Shown: positions 1-8,518, numbered from the stretch's first letter. The stretch: DNA of 64,000 nt from Brucepastera parasyntrophica (GCF_022376835.1 NZ_CP084606.1:2412501-2476500); one strand, 5' to 3'. Notes: generated by a model from the sequence alone, not told the origin. Made by a program: numbers and translations.

Positions 1-2
1 CC

Positions 3-3000
3 ATATCAAAAATAACTGACCCGATGGGTAATATAACGACCTTTGAATATAATAGTAACAGTACATTCTCGGATATATTTATCCGGCCTTTTATAACAGA
101 CATTACCACTACGGCCGCTGAAGGAAAAACACGTACTGTTTCATATGAGTACCGTGATAAAAAAATAACGGGGATAGCCTTCCAGACGCTGCCCGCCCTT
201 GAAAAAGTGACTGATGTTGGGGGAAGGGAAATAACCTATCTGACCAAGGAACATTTTATCTTCTCGGGCGGCGGTTCAGTCAAGGTAAATTTCTTTGCGC
301 TGCTGCTTGATTTTATCCCCGGTGTGGCGCAGATAAAATCAGCGCTTGGTATCAATACTATAACACTCAGCGGCCGAATTACCATGGAATGGGTCCTGCT
401 GATAGAATCGGTATATAAAAGCGGACTGCAAGTGGCGGTAATTGATTATGATGAAAAGAATATAGGCAGTGTCGATGTTGAGCCTGATGACTATATATTG
501 TGGATACCGACGGCAATGAAGGTATCCCTGGAGTTCAACTATAAGATTATGACGGATGCCGTTACTATAAAAAACACCGGGATGCAGGAAAAAACAACAT
601 ACTCCTATACGCTGACTTCCTACGGGCACCAGCACCTGGTGAAGGAAGCAAAAATTTCGAACGGGCTGACCACTATTACCCAGAAATACAGTATCTATAA
701 CAAAACATATAACCGGTATGTATCAAAAGAAGACGAGTTCATAGCGGCAGCCCAGAGCGGATTTGTAACCCATGAGAGCAGCCGGGAGCGTGAATACTAC
801 AGCCTTCTGACAGAGACAAGAACGACGGTAAGTTCAAACGCATCAACCTATGAAACGGTAACAAATACCTGGAACACCGGCAAACGGCGCGTCACGGGTG
901 AAACGGTCAGCCGAGGGGCAGGCACCGTAAAAACAACCCTCTACAATTATGACAGCTGGGGAAATATTACCCGAGAAGAAACCACTCGCAGGACACCGCA
1001 GGGCAGCAGCAGTGTGGTAACTGAGTGCTGGTATCACAACACAGGCTCAAGCCGGCCGTCGGGCCTGCCCGCGGGGATACCTGTAACGCCCAGCCAGGCC
1101 CACGAAGGGACGCGGAGTCTGCTCCTTGGGCGGGTCATAACAGCAAGTCTTCCCGCCGCGTACTTCAGCGGTGAACAGAGCGTGCGGTATGAGGGCTATG
1201 CCTATGACTCCTATGGCCGGCAGATATGGGCAGGCCTCTACCATGAGGGACAGTGGGCCGCCGGCACCACCAGTTATTATGACAGCGGCGCGGGAAGCCA
1301 GACGAAAGGCCGCATCCGGGAAACCGTGAGCGCGGCGGGACAGCGGACCGGTTATATGTATGATTTCATCGGTGAAAAGAGCCGGCGCCTGTACACAGAA
1401 ACCAGGACCGACTACGCGGTCGAACAGGGCGACGGGAGTGTCAGGGACATTGTAAGCGGCACGGCCTATGACAGCGGTACTGCCTGGCCCCGAATTGTGC
1501 GGAGCCCTGAAGGACATCTCACGGAAACAGGCTATGACAAACTGGGGCGGGTCACTTCAATTATAAAGCCGGGAGATGAAAACCCTGCTGCCTCCGGTGT
1601 GTGGAGCGTTTCGCGCGTTAACGCGCCCCGGGACCGGGTACTCTACAATGACACGGCGCGGACCGTTACCGTATACAAGGACACGGTAAGCGGGAGTTCG
1701 TACAGCACCTCCCTTGGGGCGACTTCAGAATTCTATGAGTATGACAGCCGGCTCAACCTTATACGGCTGAGTAAATATGAGCGGAGCCTTACGCCTTCCA
1801 GTACCGCGGTCACCAGCCTCGGCTACGACAAATACGGGAGGGTCACCAGTCTCACTGACGCGAACGGAAACACTACAGCGTACAGCTATGATTTTATCAA
1901 CAGGCCTCTTGCCGTAACGGCCCCTGACGGAACGGCGGTGAGTTATACGTATGACGACGCGCGGGGTATCAGGACAGTCACAAACGAACGGGGTATCCAG
2001 ACCCAGGAAAAGCTGAACTGGAACGGGGACGCCGAACACGTTACCGCGGACACCGCGGCGCTCAAACTGGTCACCGAAATCTGGCATGACGGACTGGGGC
2101 GGAAGGTTGCCGAGAAAAACCCTCTGGGTGAAGTGACCCGCATCTGGTACAGCCCCTTTGGAAAGGAATCGAGGATTGCCTATCCTGCTCTTGAAGTGTA
2201 CCACGCGCCTGAGGACCCGGACATGAATTACCCCGGAATAACAACGGAAACCGTGACCCCGGAGACGAGGATCACCTACAATAATGACGGCCTGGCGATA
2301 CGGGAAATGACGGGATATGAAGGAGCGTGGCGGACCCGTGAAATAACGTATGACGGGCTTGGCCGGGCCATACGGGAGCGGAGCGGGGAACGGGAAAGCT
2401 GGGCGTGGTACGACGGGTCGGGGAACCCCGTACAGACGGCTGACGCCGAACAGGTTGCCCGCCTTAACGCGGGCGGAACCCCCGCGTACCGCCGCGCCGT
2501 GTACACCTCGCGGGGCAAGCCTGCCGTTGAAATTGACGAAGCCGGCGCTGAGACACGCTACCGGTATGACCGCGATGACCGGGTCATTGAAATGAAAGAC
2601 CCGCGGGCCGCCGGAGACCGTGAGGAAGACTTTACGGCCCGGTATATATATGACGACTTCGGCCGCCTGGTGAAAGGCGAGCTCCCCGCGGTGCCGGGTA
2701 AGAGCGGGCGTTCGGTTATTACAATAACCTATGACCTGCGGGGAAACGCCCTGTCGCAGACCGGGGCGGACGGCATGGTGACAAGCTGGAGTTATGACAG
2801 CCGGAACCGGAAGCTCACGGAACAGATAAAGGGTTCTGACGGGACAACCCGGGTCGCGGGCTGGGTGTATGATGAAACCGGAAATGTTGTCATGGAAGTA
2901 GCGGGCGGGGAACCCGTGGGCTTTGACCCCGCGGTAAGCGCGGGCCTCAAAACAAGACATACCTATGACGGACTTAACCGGGTAACAAGGAGCGACTACC

Positions 3001-5765
3001 CTGACGGACAGGTACTCAGGCAGGACTATGACGGGCTGGGACGGGTCACGCGGACGCGGGACAGTCTGGGGTATGCGGTGAGTTATACCTATAACCCGGG
3101 CGGCAATGTAACCAGAATAAGCGAAGAACTGAATAAAACGCAGGAACTGTATTACACGGCGTGGGGCGAGGTCTCCGCGGCAATACAGACAAACAGTTAC
3201 TGGGGTGACCAGGAGCGGATACAGTATTATGACGCGTACGGCGAACTGCGGTACGAGCGGACGAACAGCGGCCAGCTGTGGCGCTATGAGTATGACGGGA
3301 ATTCTCAGCTGGTGAAGTCTATTGACCCTCTGGGAACGGAAACCGCGCTTACCTGGACGGACACGGGACTCCTTGTCTCTGAAATAAAACGGAACGGAGA
3401 AAAAAGTGAAAGCCGGAGCTGGGCTTATGATGAGGGCGGCTTCATGACCGGAGGACGGGACGGCAGTGTGTACACGGCGGTGAACATGGAAGGCGGCGCC
3501 TACCGCGCGAACGCCTACGGCCTGGTAACGGCATACAGCACCACACTTGACGGAAAGACCTTCGCGACCGGCCATGAATATGACGAGGCGTTCCGGCCTG
3601 AGGCGCTGGTGTATCCTGACGGGAAACGGATTGACTATCAGTATAACGGACTGGGTGACCTCACCGGCATGCCGGGCTACGCCTCGGACGGACAGTATAA
3701 CCGGGCGGGACAGCTGATAAGCCTCCTCGCGGCAAACGGGACGGCCCTTACCCGTGAATGGGACAGTGATAAGGGCTATCTTACCGGCTATGACTGGGGC
3801 CTGGCGGATAAAAGCTCCCGGACCCTGACATATGACAGCCGGGGAAATATAACAGAACTGGGGCGGGACGGATACCGGAACCGCTATGATTACGACGGGC
3901 TGCTGCGGCTGACCGGGGCGACTGAAGGCGGGGGAGTAGAAGTAAGCACCCGCGAGGCCACCGATGCCCGGGCGGGATTCCGCACCTCTGATGTGGGCGG
4001 ACGGAAAGCCCTTGAATACGGCAGCGGCAGCGAGCGGGCGGCGTTTGACTACTACGCGACAAGTATAGGGTATGACCTGGGGAAACGGAGCCCGGTAAGC
4101 AAGGTTCGTCTTGCGGGAAACACTGAGCGGACACAGGGAAACACGGTAGAAATCTACACGAGCGATACGGGGAGTATAGGGAGCTGGAAAAAGGAGAGCG
4201 GGTACCGCGAGATGCGGGACGCGAACAGCGTGACCTATGTCTTCGCGGACAAGGTGGAAACCCGATATATAAAGGTGCACAGTACATGGGACGAACGGGA
4301 TGGATCGTATGGAGCGGAAGACCAGCACACGGCGGAAGGGAATGTGCGGGACCTGGTGGAAGTATGGTACACGATAGAGGGCCAGCAGAGCGGGTGGACG
4401 TATGACGAGACGGGAAACCGGATACGGGAGAGTGTAAACCGGGGAGGGAACAGGGTCACCGAGACGGAATATTACCGGCACACCAACCTGATCCGGACAA
4501 GAGGTGAGTGGGAATACAACTATGACGCGAACGGGAACCTCATTGAGCGCGGAACGAATGGGGAATGGAACGAAAGTTCCCGGCGGTATGAGTATGACGG
4601 GGAAGAAGGAGAACTGTGGAAGTATGAGTATGACCTGTCGAACCGTCTGGTGAGGGTGCTGTACACGAAAGAGGGGAGCGCTAATCTCAGTGAAGCGGCG
4701 TCGTATGAGTATGACCTGCGCGGGCTGAAGGTAAAGAGTGAAAGGAACGGAGAGAGTGAGTATACGCAGTATGACCAGGGAGGAAACCTGGTGTGGAAGG
4801 AGAAGGGAGAAGAGTCGAGCCGGTATGTGAGAGCGGGAAGTACGGTATGGGCCGAGGAGCGGATAAGCGGGAATATAACTGCGGTATACTACCACCATAC
4901 TGACCATGCGGGAACGAGCGAGGTGATAACGGGCGCGTCCGGCGTGATAGTGTGGGAGTCGAATTATGGAGCGTTTGGGGACGTACTGAGTACCGGGGGT
5001 ACCATGGTGTTCAGCGCGAGCTATACGGGGAAGGAACTTGACGAAGCGACCGGGTTATATTACTTTAACGCGAGGTGGTATGACAGCAGCTTAGGGAAGT
5101 TCATAACGGAAGACCCTGCGAGAGATGGGACGAACTGGTATGAGTACTGCAGGAATAATCCGCTGCGGTACCTAGATCCTACCGGGTTGTCGGATGTACC
5201 GGTACTTTCGTTTGATGATATCTTTACTGTTGTAAGTCAATTTGACCCCTTTGTAAAACTTTCAAATCTGTTCAACGCTGCGTCACAAGGTGATGCAGCC
5301 GCACAGAATTTCGCTGGAGAGATTGCTAAAGGTACCGCTGTTAATCTACTGAGAGATGGAGCTGATATTACGCAAGCTGTTGGAGATACAGCAATAATAA
5401 CTGCTTTCGGGTTTGCCCAGGCAAAAAACTTCCCGGCCGCAGTACTAGCGGGCAAAATCGCAACCGGTGCTGATATCACCGGACTCGTTTTAAATGCTAT
5501 TGCTGATGCAATCGAAGGAGAGGGGTTTGATAGAACCGTATCGAGTGCAGTATCAGTTGGTGTTGATGTTATAAGTTTCGCAGTATCTCCCTCCTTCAAC
5601 GAAGGTTCCAAGCGTTTCCATAGAGTTTTGAATCCGGGGAAAGGCTGGTTTGTAAAAACAAATACGGGGAAAGCCTTTACACAATGGTCTCCTGTTGTAT
5701 CAAAAATAGCTGGTGTAGTAACAGGATTTTTCCAAAACTTATTTTCTGATGAGGAGCAGGAGTAA
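3..5765 (+). CDS. Rhs/YD-repeat protein with C-terminal tip 1 (5' partial)
   Basis: The frame is open to the left window edge, so the true start lies upstream; the first in-window Met (position 24) sits inside an ordinary repeat. From there 1913 residues are visible. Dozens of YD repeats (patterns such as YDxxGRVT and YDANGNL) form the Rhs shell, followed by the Rhs-associated core (GLYYFNARWYDSSLGKF, then NNPLRYLDPTGL) ending near residue 1720. The last ~190 residues (tip 1) are Ala/Val-rich with several hydrophobic stretches and no nuclease motif I recognise. Rhs proteins deliver toxic tips through T6SS or other export and are paired with a downstream immunity gene. The hydrophobic tip and membrane-protein neighbour suggest a membrane-targeting toxin (inference). 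The 9.5-kb tandem unit starts exactly at the NPLR/tip border. The tip is more AT-rich than the GC-rich core, as expected for a horizontally exchanged tip. Confidence 0.93.
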   Translation: MSKITDPMGNITTFEYNSNSTFSDIFIRPFITDITTTAAEGKTRTVSYEYRDKKITGIAFQTLPALEKVTDVGGREITYLTKEHFIFSGGGSVKVNFFALLLDFIPGVAQIKSALGINTITLSGRITMEWVLLIESVYKSGLQVAVIDYDEKNIGSVDVEPDDYILWIPTAMKVSLEFNYKIMTDAVTIKNTGMQEKTTYSYTLTSYGHQHLVKEAKISNGLTTITQKYSIYNKTYNRYVSKEDEFIAAAQSGFVTHESSREREYYSLLTETRTTVSSNASTYETVTNTWNTGKRRVTGETVSRGAGTVKTTLYNYDSWGNITREETTRRTPQGSSSVVTECWYHNTGSSRPSGLPAGIPVTPSQAHEGTRSLLLGRVITASLPAAYFSGEQSVRYEGYAYDSYGRQIWAGLYHEGQWAAGTTSYYDSGAGSQTKGRIRETVSAAGQRTGYMYDFIGEKSRRLYTETRTDYAVEQGDGSVRDIVSGTAYDSGTAWPRIVRSPEGHLTETGYDKLGRVTSIIKPGDENPAASGVWSVSRVNAPRDRVLYNDTARTVTVYKDTVSGSSYSTSLGATSEFYEYDSRLNLIRLSKYERSLTPSSTAVTSLGYDKYGRVTSLTDANGNTTAYSYDFINRPLAVTAPDGTAVSYTYDDARGIRTVTNERGIQTQEKLNWNGDAEHVTADTAALKLVTEIWHDGLGRKVAEKNPLGEVTRIWYSPFGKESRIAYPALEVYHAPEDPDMNYPGITTETVTPETRITYNNDGLAIREMTGYEGAWRTREITYDGLGRAIRERSGERESWAWYDGSGNPVQTADAEQVARLNAGGTPAYRRAVYTSRGKPAVEIDEAGAETRYRYDRDDRVIEMKDPRAAGDREEDFTARYIYDDFGRLVKGELPAVPGKSGRSVITITYDLRGNALSQTGADGMVTSWSYDSRNRKLTEQIKGSDGTTRVAGWVYDETGNVVMEVAGGEPVGFDPAVSAGLKTRHTYDGLNRVTRSDYPDGQVLRQDYDGLGRVTRTRDSLGYAVSYTYNPGGNVTRISEELNKTQELYYTAWGEVSAAIQTNSYWGDQERIQYYDAYGELRYERTNSGQLWRYEYDGNSQLVKSIDPLGTETALTWTDTGLLVSEIKRNGEKSESRSWAYDEGGFMTGGRDGSVYTAVNMEGGAYRANAYGLVTAYSTTLDGKTFATGHEYDEAFRPEALVYPDGKRIDYQYNGLGDLTGMPGYASDGQYNRAGQLISLLAANGTALTREWDSDKGYLTGYDWGLADKSSRTLTYDSRGNITELGRDGYRNRYDYDGLLRLTGATEGGGVEVSTREATDARAGFRTSDVGGRKALEYGSGSERAAFDYYATSIGYDLGKRSPVSKVRLAGNTERTQGNTVEIYTSDTGSIGSWKKESGYREMRDANSVTYVFADKVETRYIKVHSTWDERDGSYGAEDQHTAEGNVRDLVEVWYTIEGQQSGWTYDETGNRIRESVNRGGNRVTETEYYRHTNLIRTRGEWEYNYDANGNLIERGTNGEWNESSRRYEYDGEEGELWKYEYDLSNRLVRVLYTKEGSANLSEAASYEYDLRGLKVKSERNGESEYTQYDQGGNLVWKEKGEESSRYVRAGSTVWAEERISGNITAVYYHHTDHAGTSEVITGASGVIVWESNYGAFGDVLSTGGTMVFSASYTGKELDEATGLYYFNARWYDSSLGKFITEDPARDGTNWYEYCRNNPLRYLDPTGLSDVPVLSFDDIFTVVSQFDPFVKLSNLFNAASQGDAAAQNFAGEIAKGTAVNLLRDGADITQAVGDTAIITAFGFAQAKNFPAAVLAGKIATGADITGLVLNAIADAIEGEGFDRTVSSAVSVGVDVISFAVSPSFNEGSKRFHRVLNPGKGWFVKTNTGKAFTQWSPVVSKIAGVVTGFFQNLFSDEEQE

Positions 5766-6049
5766 TGGCAAGCATCATACCGGAACCATTTTCAAAGTCA
5801 AAATGGGCAGAAAAGATTTATTTTTCTTTGAAACCTTTTCTAGAGTCTGTCGAACAGAAATTTGGAATAGCAGGAATGACAGTGATAGGTGTTCCTATAT
5901 TATTTATATTAGGCTATTTTCTGATTTGGCCATACCTGAAGAAAAAAGATTATACAGATGGGAATTTTATTTTCTTTGTAATAATATTTTTTATCCTGCT
6001 AGTTGTTGTAGTTTATATACAGATAGATTTGTTACTAAAGAGACGATAA
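5765..6049 (+). CDS. Candidate immunity protein for Rhs tip 1, two TM helices
   Basis: This 94-residue protein starts inside the Rhs stop codon (TAATG overlap), so it is translationally coupled to the toxin tip, the usual layout for an Rhs immunity gene. It has a short amphipathic N-terminus (~30 residues), a first hydrophobic helix at ~38-56 (MTVIGVPILFILGYFLIW) and a second at ~68-87, and it ends in basic KRR. I recognise no named family. Inner-membrane localisation follows from the helices. Protection against a membrane-acting tip is inferred from position and size. An identical copy lies at 15282-15566. An intrinsic terminator follows 27 bp downstream. Confidence 0.75.
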   Translation: MASIIPEPFSKSKWAEKIYFSLKPFLESVEQKFGIAGMTVIGVPILFILGYFLIWPYLKKKDYTDGNFIFFVIIFFILLVVVVYIQIDLLLKRR

Positions 6050-6075
6050 CGTAATTTGAAACTGGAAACGAAAGA

Positions 6076-6117
6076 CAGCTGTATCTGGGAGGGTTTTTCC
6101 CGGATACAGCTTTTTTG
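6076..6117 (+). terminator. Intrinsic terminator after immunity 1
   Basis: The stem AGCTGTATCTGGGA pairs with TCCCGGATACAGCT (one G-T pair) across a short loop and is followed by T6. The same GCTGTATC/GATACAGC stem followed by TTTTGTTTTAA recurs after other Rhs cassettes at 29999 and 35711, with a decayed form at 32101, so it is part of the cassette 3' end. Confidence 0.85.
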
Positions 6118-6159
6118 TTTTAATGGGTAGAAGTAAGGCCAGCGTACTGAAATTCGTAT

Positions 6160-6760
6160 GTTTTGAGGCGCAAGATAAAGGGTGTGCCACAAAGTGCCGT
6201 AATTCCTTGTAATATAAGGACTTTTTTGTGCCACAGAGGCATTTCGTGTGGCACACGGTTAGTGCTTAATTCCTTATGGTGTAAGGAATTAGAGCGTGGC
6301 ACACATGTAAAAATGAAGAAAATCCTACGATATATGCACTTTTTCCCGTGCTTTTAGAATAATATGTCTGGCTGTACATCATCCTGGAGACGGTGGCCTG
6401 GCGTTTGGCCCTGCCGGTGGCGGCCGTGAGGATGCATCCTCACGGCTTAAAGGGAAGAAGGGAAAAGTGTCTTACCGAGAAGTGAGAATACAAGATAAAG
6501 GGTTGTCAGACAACATGATGTAATTCTTTGCGCGGGAAGGAATTATTTGTCCGACAGGATTTATTTTGTCTGACACGAAAACGTCAGGAATACAAGATAA
6601 AGAGATGTAATACAAGCGGACGTAATTCCTTGAGGAGTAAGGATTAATTTGTAATACAGGAAATTTTTTGTATTACAGGATTTTTGTCGAATGCAAGATA
6701 AAGGAAGTGCGCCTTTTGGTGGTAATTCGTTATGGAGTAAAGAGAAAAAAGGCGCCATTT
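6160..6760. repeat. Four CAAGATAAAG-headed modules with covarying TGTnnnACA motifs
   Basis: CAAGATAAAG occurs at 6171, 6491, 6593 and 6694. Modules 1-3 then carry TGTnnnACA, a hairpin built on TAATTCCTT/AAGGAATTA, a second TGTnnnACA in the same orientation, and a third that is its reverse complement. Module 1 reads GCC, GCC, GGC (6183, 6227, 6247), module 2 CAG, CCG, CTG (6504, 6548, 6567), and module 3 AAT, AAT, ATT (6606, 6650, 6669). Module 1 has an extra perfect 10-bp hairpin (6267-6276/6282-6291) flanked by GTGGCACAC on both sides. Module 4 instead has the 9-bp inverted repeat GCGCCTTTT/AAAAGGCGC (6709/6747). No credible protein is encoded here. The variable triplets keep their pairing, which points to selection on folded DNA or RNA. 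Confidence 0.8.
6423..6446. repeat. 24-bp perfect palindrome centred on ATGCAT
   Basis: The half-site GCCGTGAGGATG is followed directly by its reverse complement with no spacer. It lies in the non-coding block of element copy 1, between repeat modules 1 and 2. It could be a dimer-binding site (operator or recombination/partition site) or a cruciform. It also occurs in copy 2 at about 15940-15963. Confidence 0.7.
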
Positions 6761-6845
6761 ACAAATACGGTAGCCAAAATAATGAGAAAAACGGGTTAAA
6801 TGGTTATGAGGTAAAGAAAGAAAAAGGCTGCTTTTTGAAAGTTAA

Positions 6846-6869
6846 ACTTTGAAGCTTCAGCTTCAAAGT
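6846..6869. other. Perfect 10-bp hairpin with TTCA loop
   Basis: ACTTTGAAGC and GCTTCAAAGT flank a 4-nt loop in the non-coding block of the element. No T-run follows on the + strand. The minus strand reads into CTTT-rich sequence, so a leftward terminator is possible but unproven. Confidence 0.5.
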
Positions 6870-6938
6870 CGCCCCCGGCAGGGGCAAAGCGGAAACCGCA
6901 TGGAATGGGATAGTCCTACGTATGCGGAACCGGCAAAC

Positions 6939-7093
6939 GTCCCCGGAGTGCAGGGTACACTACGGTTTTCCCCCCTAGCCGCCCCCAGACCCCGGCTTAC
7001 CCCTCTTTCCCTGTTGCGGTAGCGGTTTTAAGCTGGGGGCTCAATAGGGGGGACAACCTTCGTCCGGCTCCGCCCGCCCTGCGCTCCGGGGAC
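6939..7093. ncRNA. GC-rich 155-nt structured element (candidate ncRNA or origin)
   Basis: An outer 17-bp stem pairs GTCCCCGGAGTGCAGGG (6939-6955) with CCCTGCGCTCCGGGGAC (7077-7093), allowing one G-T pair. Inside it, CCCCCCTA (6970) pairs with TAGGGGGG (7045) and GCCCCCAG (6981) pairs with CTGGGGGC (7033). The nested long-range pairing is too extensive to be chance. It lies just upstream of a sigma70-like promoter, between the repeat modules and the first element gene. It could be a structured RNA, a replication origin or a conjugation-type origin. I recognise no Rfam family. Copy 2 equivalent: 16456-16610. Confidence 0.5.
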
Positions 7094-7112
7094 TGGAGAG
7101 ACAGTAACCGGC

Positions 7113-7142
7113 TTGACATATATCGTCTAATAAACGCATAAT
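7113..7142 (+). promoter_or_regulatory. Candidate promoter for the 71-residue ORF
   Basis: TTGACA (7113) and CATAAT (7137) are separated by 18 bp, upstream of the gene at 7201. A second TTGACA-containing motif (TATTGACATGGT, 7161) lies 50 bp further on. It resembles TATTGACATAGT at the divergent XRE promoter (8273), so both may be operators for the element's XRE regulators. Confidence 0.5.
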
Positions 7143-7200
7143 AATAACCGTTAATAGGGTATTGACATGGTTTTGAAATAGTACCCGAAGGGAGCGCGAT

Positions 7201-7416
7201 ATGCCGGAAGACAGTGAGTTAAAAGAGCAGATACTGAAAATACGGTCAAGTTGTGTATTGACCTCATGGATAATAACCTCAATGAATGAAGGTGCCGTAC
7301 CCGAAGAAACGGAACACCTGAAATATGAATTAACTGAGGGGATAAACAGCCTGCTTGAAAATGTCAGCGGCGAACTGGATGAAATATATAAGAGGCTGGA
7401 AGAAAAAACGAATTAA
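7201..7416 (+). CDS. Small protein of unknown function, element-encoded
   Basis: 71 residues, acidic, largely helical, with the pattern of a small soluble protein (ELKEQILKIRSS... and ELDEIYKRLEEKTN at the end). A good Shine-Dalgarno, AGGGAG, lies 7 nt before the ATG. The stop codon overlaps the stop of the convergent XRE gene. I do not recognise the family. The position next to the regulators suggests an accessory or regulatory role, but nothing in the sequence shows one. Confidence 0.55.
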   Translation: MPEDSELKEQILKIRSSCVLTSWIITSMNEGAVPEETEHLKYELTEGINSLLENVSGELDEIYKRLEEKTN

Positions 7417-7820
7417 AAGCCTTCTCCTTTGAGAAACCCGTCAATAATCTGCAACAATGCCTTTTGCTTTGAAGGAGACAGCTTTTCAATGCGCTGGAGC
7501 CGTTTTACCAGTTTGATACTGGGAGTATAGGACGGCGCGGAAGGTTCCGGAGAAGAAAGAAACTTATTCACCGGCACGCCGAGAGCGGCAAGCAAGGCAA
7601 AAAGGACATCCGCATAAATTCTGACTTTGCCCCGTTCATAATCAGAGAGGAGCAGTCGGGATATGCCAACCCTGTCAGCCAATTCGGCCTGGGTGAGGCC
7701 TTTCTGTTTTCTGAAAAAGGCGATACGGGAACCAATTTCAGCGGAAGAGGTATGAAAGTTTTTTTCCGTCATGAGAACAGTATAGGGGCGGAGATAAAAG
7801 GAGTCGTTTGAAGGACGCAT
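7413..7820 (-). CDS. XRE-family HTH transcriptional regulator 1
   Basis: Up to 135 residues, with a classic lambda-repressor-type HTH (IGSRIAFFRKQKGLTQAELADRVG, then ISRLLLSDYERGKVRI) in the first half and a short basic tail with a LSPSKQKALLQIIDGFL helix. Such proteins bind DNA as dimers and often control maintenance or excision of mobile elements. The start is uncertain: Met17 (position 7772) would also leave the HTH intact, and neither start has a strong Shine-Dalgarno. It lies downstream of, and codirectional with, the second XRE gene (43-bp gap), so the two probably form a leftward operon. Confidence 0.85.
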   Translation of the reverse strand: MRPSNDSFYLRPYTVLMTEKNFHTSSAEIGSRIAFFRKQKGLTQAELADRVGISRLLLSDYERGKVRIYADVLFALLAALGVPVNKFLSSPEPSAPSYTPSIKLVKRLQRIEKLSPSKQKALLQIIDGFLKGEGF

Positions 7821-7862
7821 TTAGGTATCATGTAATGATGGTTGTAAAAAGAACCTGCGGAG

Positions 7863-8252
7863 TTATTCAGACTGCTTGTTTTTCTTTTCGAGCTGATTTT
7901 TACGCAATAATTCATTGAGCATACGGTACAGTACATTACGGTCATTTGGCGGAAGGGACAGAATGTCTTTGAGCTTTTTTACACTTCTGGGATCAATATC
8001 AGATAAATCAACGGCTGGCTGAACGCGGGCCTGTTTTGAATTTTTATCTAGCAGGTCGGACGTTTTTACCCCTAAGGCCTGAGCGATAGCTTCAACTTTT
8101 TCAATGGGCGGCTGGGAGACATGATTTTCATAATGATTAATGGTTCTTCGGGTCAGACCGGCAAGGTCGGCAAGGTCAGCCTGGGAAAGACCTCTTTGCT
8201 TTCTGATGCGGGAAAGGTTTTGAGCAAAGGTAGAAAGTTCGTCAGATTTCAC
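7863..8252 (-). CDS. XRE-family HTH transcriptional regulator 2
   Basis: 129 residues from a GTG start (VKSDELSTFAQNL). The frame is open 50 codons further upstream, but that extension would run through a promoter and a terminator hairpin, so I prefer the GTG. The HTH lies at residues ~8-62 (LSRIRKQRGLSQADLADLAG, TRRTINHYENHVSQP) and the rest is a linker and helix rich in Lys/Asn. A minus-strand promoter (TTGTAC, then TATATA/ATATAC) ends close to the GTG and overlaps the rightward promoter at 8275. This is the layout of a repressor that switches between its own gene and the rightward replication/partition operon (inference). Confidence 0.82.
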   Translation of the reverse strand: MKSDELSTFAQNLSRIRKQRGLSQADLADLAGLTRRTINHYENHVSQPPIEKVEAIAQALGVKTSDLLDKNSKQARVQPAVDLSDIDPRSVKKLKDILSLPPNDRNVLYRMLNELLRKNQLEKKNKQSE

Positions 8253-8274
8253 AAGAAAAGTATATAATGAGATA

Positions 8275-8303
8275 TTGACATAGTACAAGATACGTTCTAA
8301 TAT
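8275..8303 (+). promoter_or_regulatory. Strong rightward promoter of the element operon
   Basis: TTGACA, exactly 17 bp, then TAATAT: close to consensus. It faces right toward the micro-ORF, the DUF5659-like gene, parA and the ATPase. Its -35 lies inside the leftward XRE2 promoter region, so the two cannot easily fire together. Confidence 0.75.
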
Positions 8304-8318
8304 ATGCAGTATAAGCTC

Positions 8319-8335
8319 TTGACAGGGTTTGTCAA
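8319..8335. promoter_or_regulatory. Candidate XRE operator dyad
   Basis: TTGACA and TGTCAA form an inverted repeat with a 5-bp spacer, about 16 bp past the -10 of the rightward promoter. This fits a repressor operator. Which XRE protein binds is not known. Confidence 0.5.
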
Positions 8336-8342
8336 AGGGCAT

Positions 8343-8391
8343 AAAAACCGCCGTCCTCCTAGAAGTTTGACGACAAGAAGGAGGACGGCGG
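8343..8391 (-). terminator. Leftward intrinsic terminator / leader hairpin
   Basis: A perfect 13-bp stem (8348-8360 with 8379-8391, CCGCCGTCCTCCT/AGGAGGACGGCGG) closes an 18-nt loop. Read leftward it is followed by T5, which makes a strong intrinsic terminator shielding the XRE genes. Read rightward it sits in the 5' leader of the operon without a T-run and could act as an RNA control element. Confidence 0.65.
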
Positions 8392-8419
8392 CTGAACAAC
8401 AAAACGAGGAGTCCTCGTC

Positions 8420-8518
8420 ATGCGTGTAGAAAACTATACCATAAAGCGGGCAGAAAGCCCAGAGCGTATAACGATCGGCTCCTTACACAAGGAGAAGCGA
8501 TGGAGTATGCGGAAGTAA
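8420..8518 (+). CDS. Possible 32-residue leader peptide
   Basis: ATG at 8420 opens a 32-codon frame (MRVENYTIKRAESPERITIG...) that overlaps the start of the next gene (ATG 8500). Its GAGGAG Shine-Dalgarno is inside the perfect dyad CGAGGAGTCCTCG (8405-8417), so initiation may be blocked by a small hairpin. Termination just past the next start would allow translational coupling. Whether the peptide is made is unknown. The same arrangement is in copy 2. Confidence 0.4.
   Translation: MRVENYTIKRAESPERITIGSLHKEKRWSMRK

Noticed and set aside
1725..4907. A long open frame on the minus strand opposite the Rhs gene
   Set aside because: It is a mirror of the GC-rich, low-stop YD-repeat coding sequence. 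Its protein is Pro/Val/Arg-rich without domains or a ribosome site.
6163..6758. Small open frames within the repeat modules
   Set aside because: They follow the palindromic repeats on both strands, lack ribosome sites and do not resemble proteins.
6160..6760. CRISPR array
   Set aside because: Repeats are few, unequal in length, palindromic with covarying parts and have no uniform spacers or cas genes.
6939..7093. Group II intron or tRNA cluster
   Set aside because: No reverse transcriptase, no domain V signature and no cloverleaf could be drawn.
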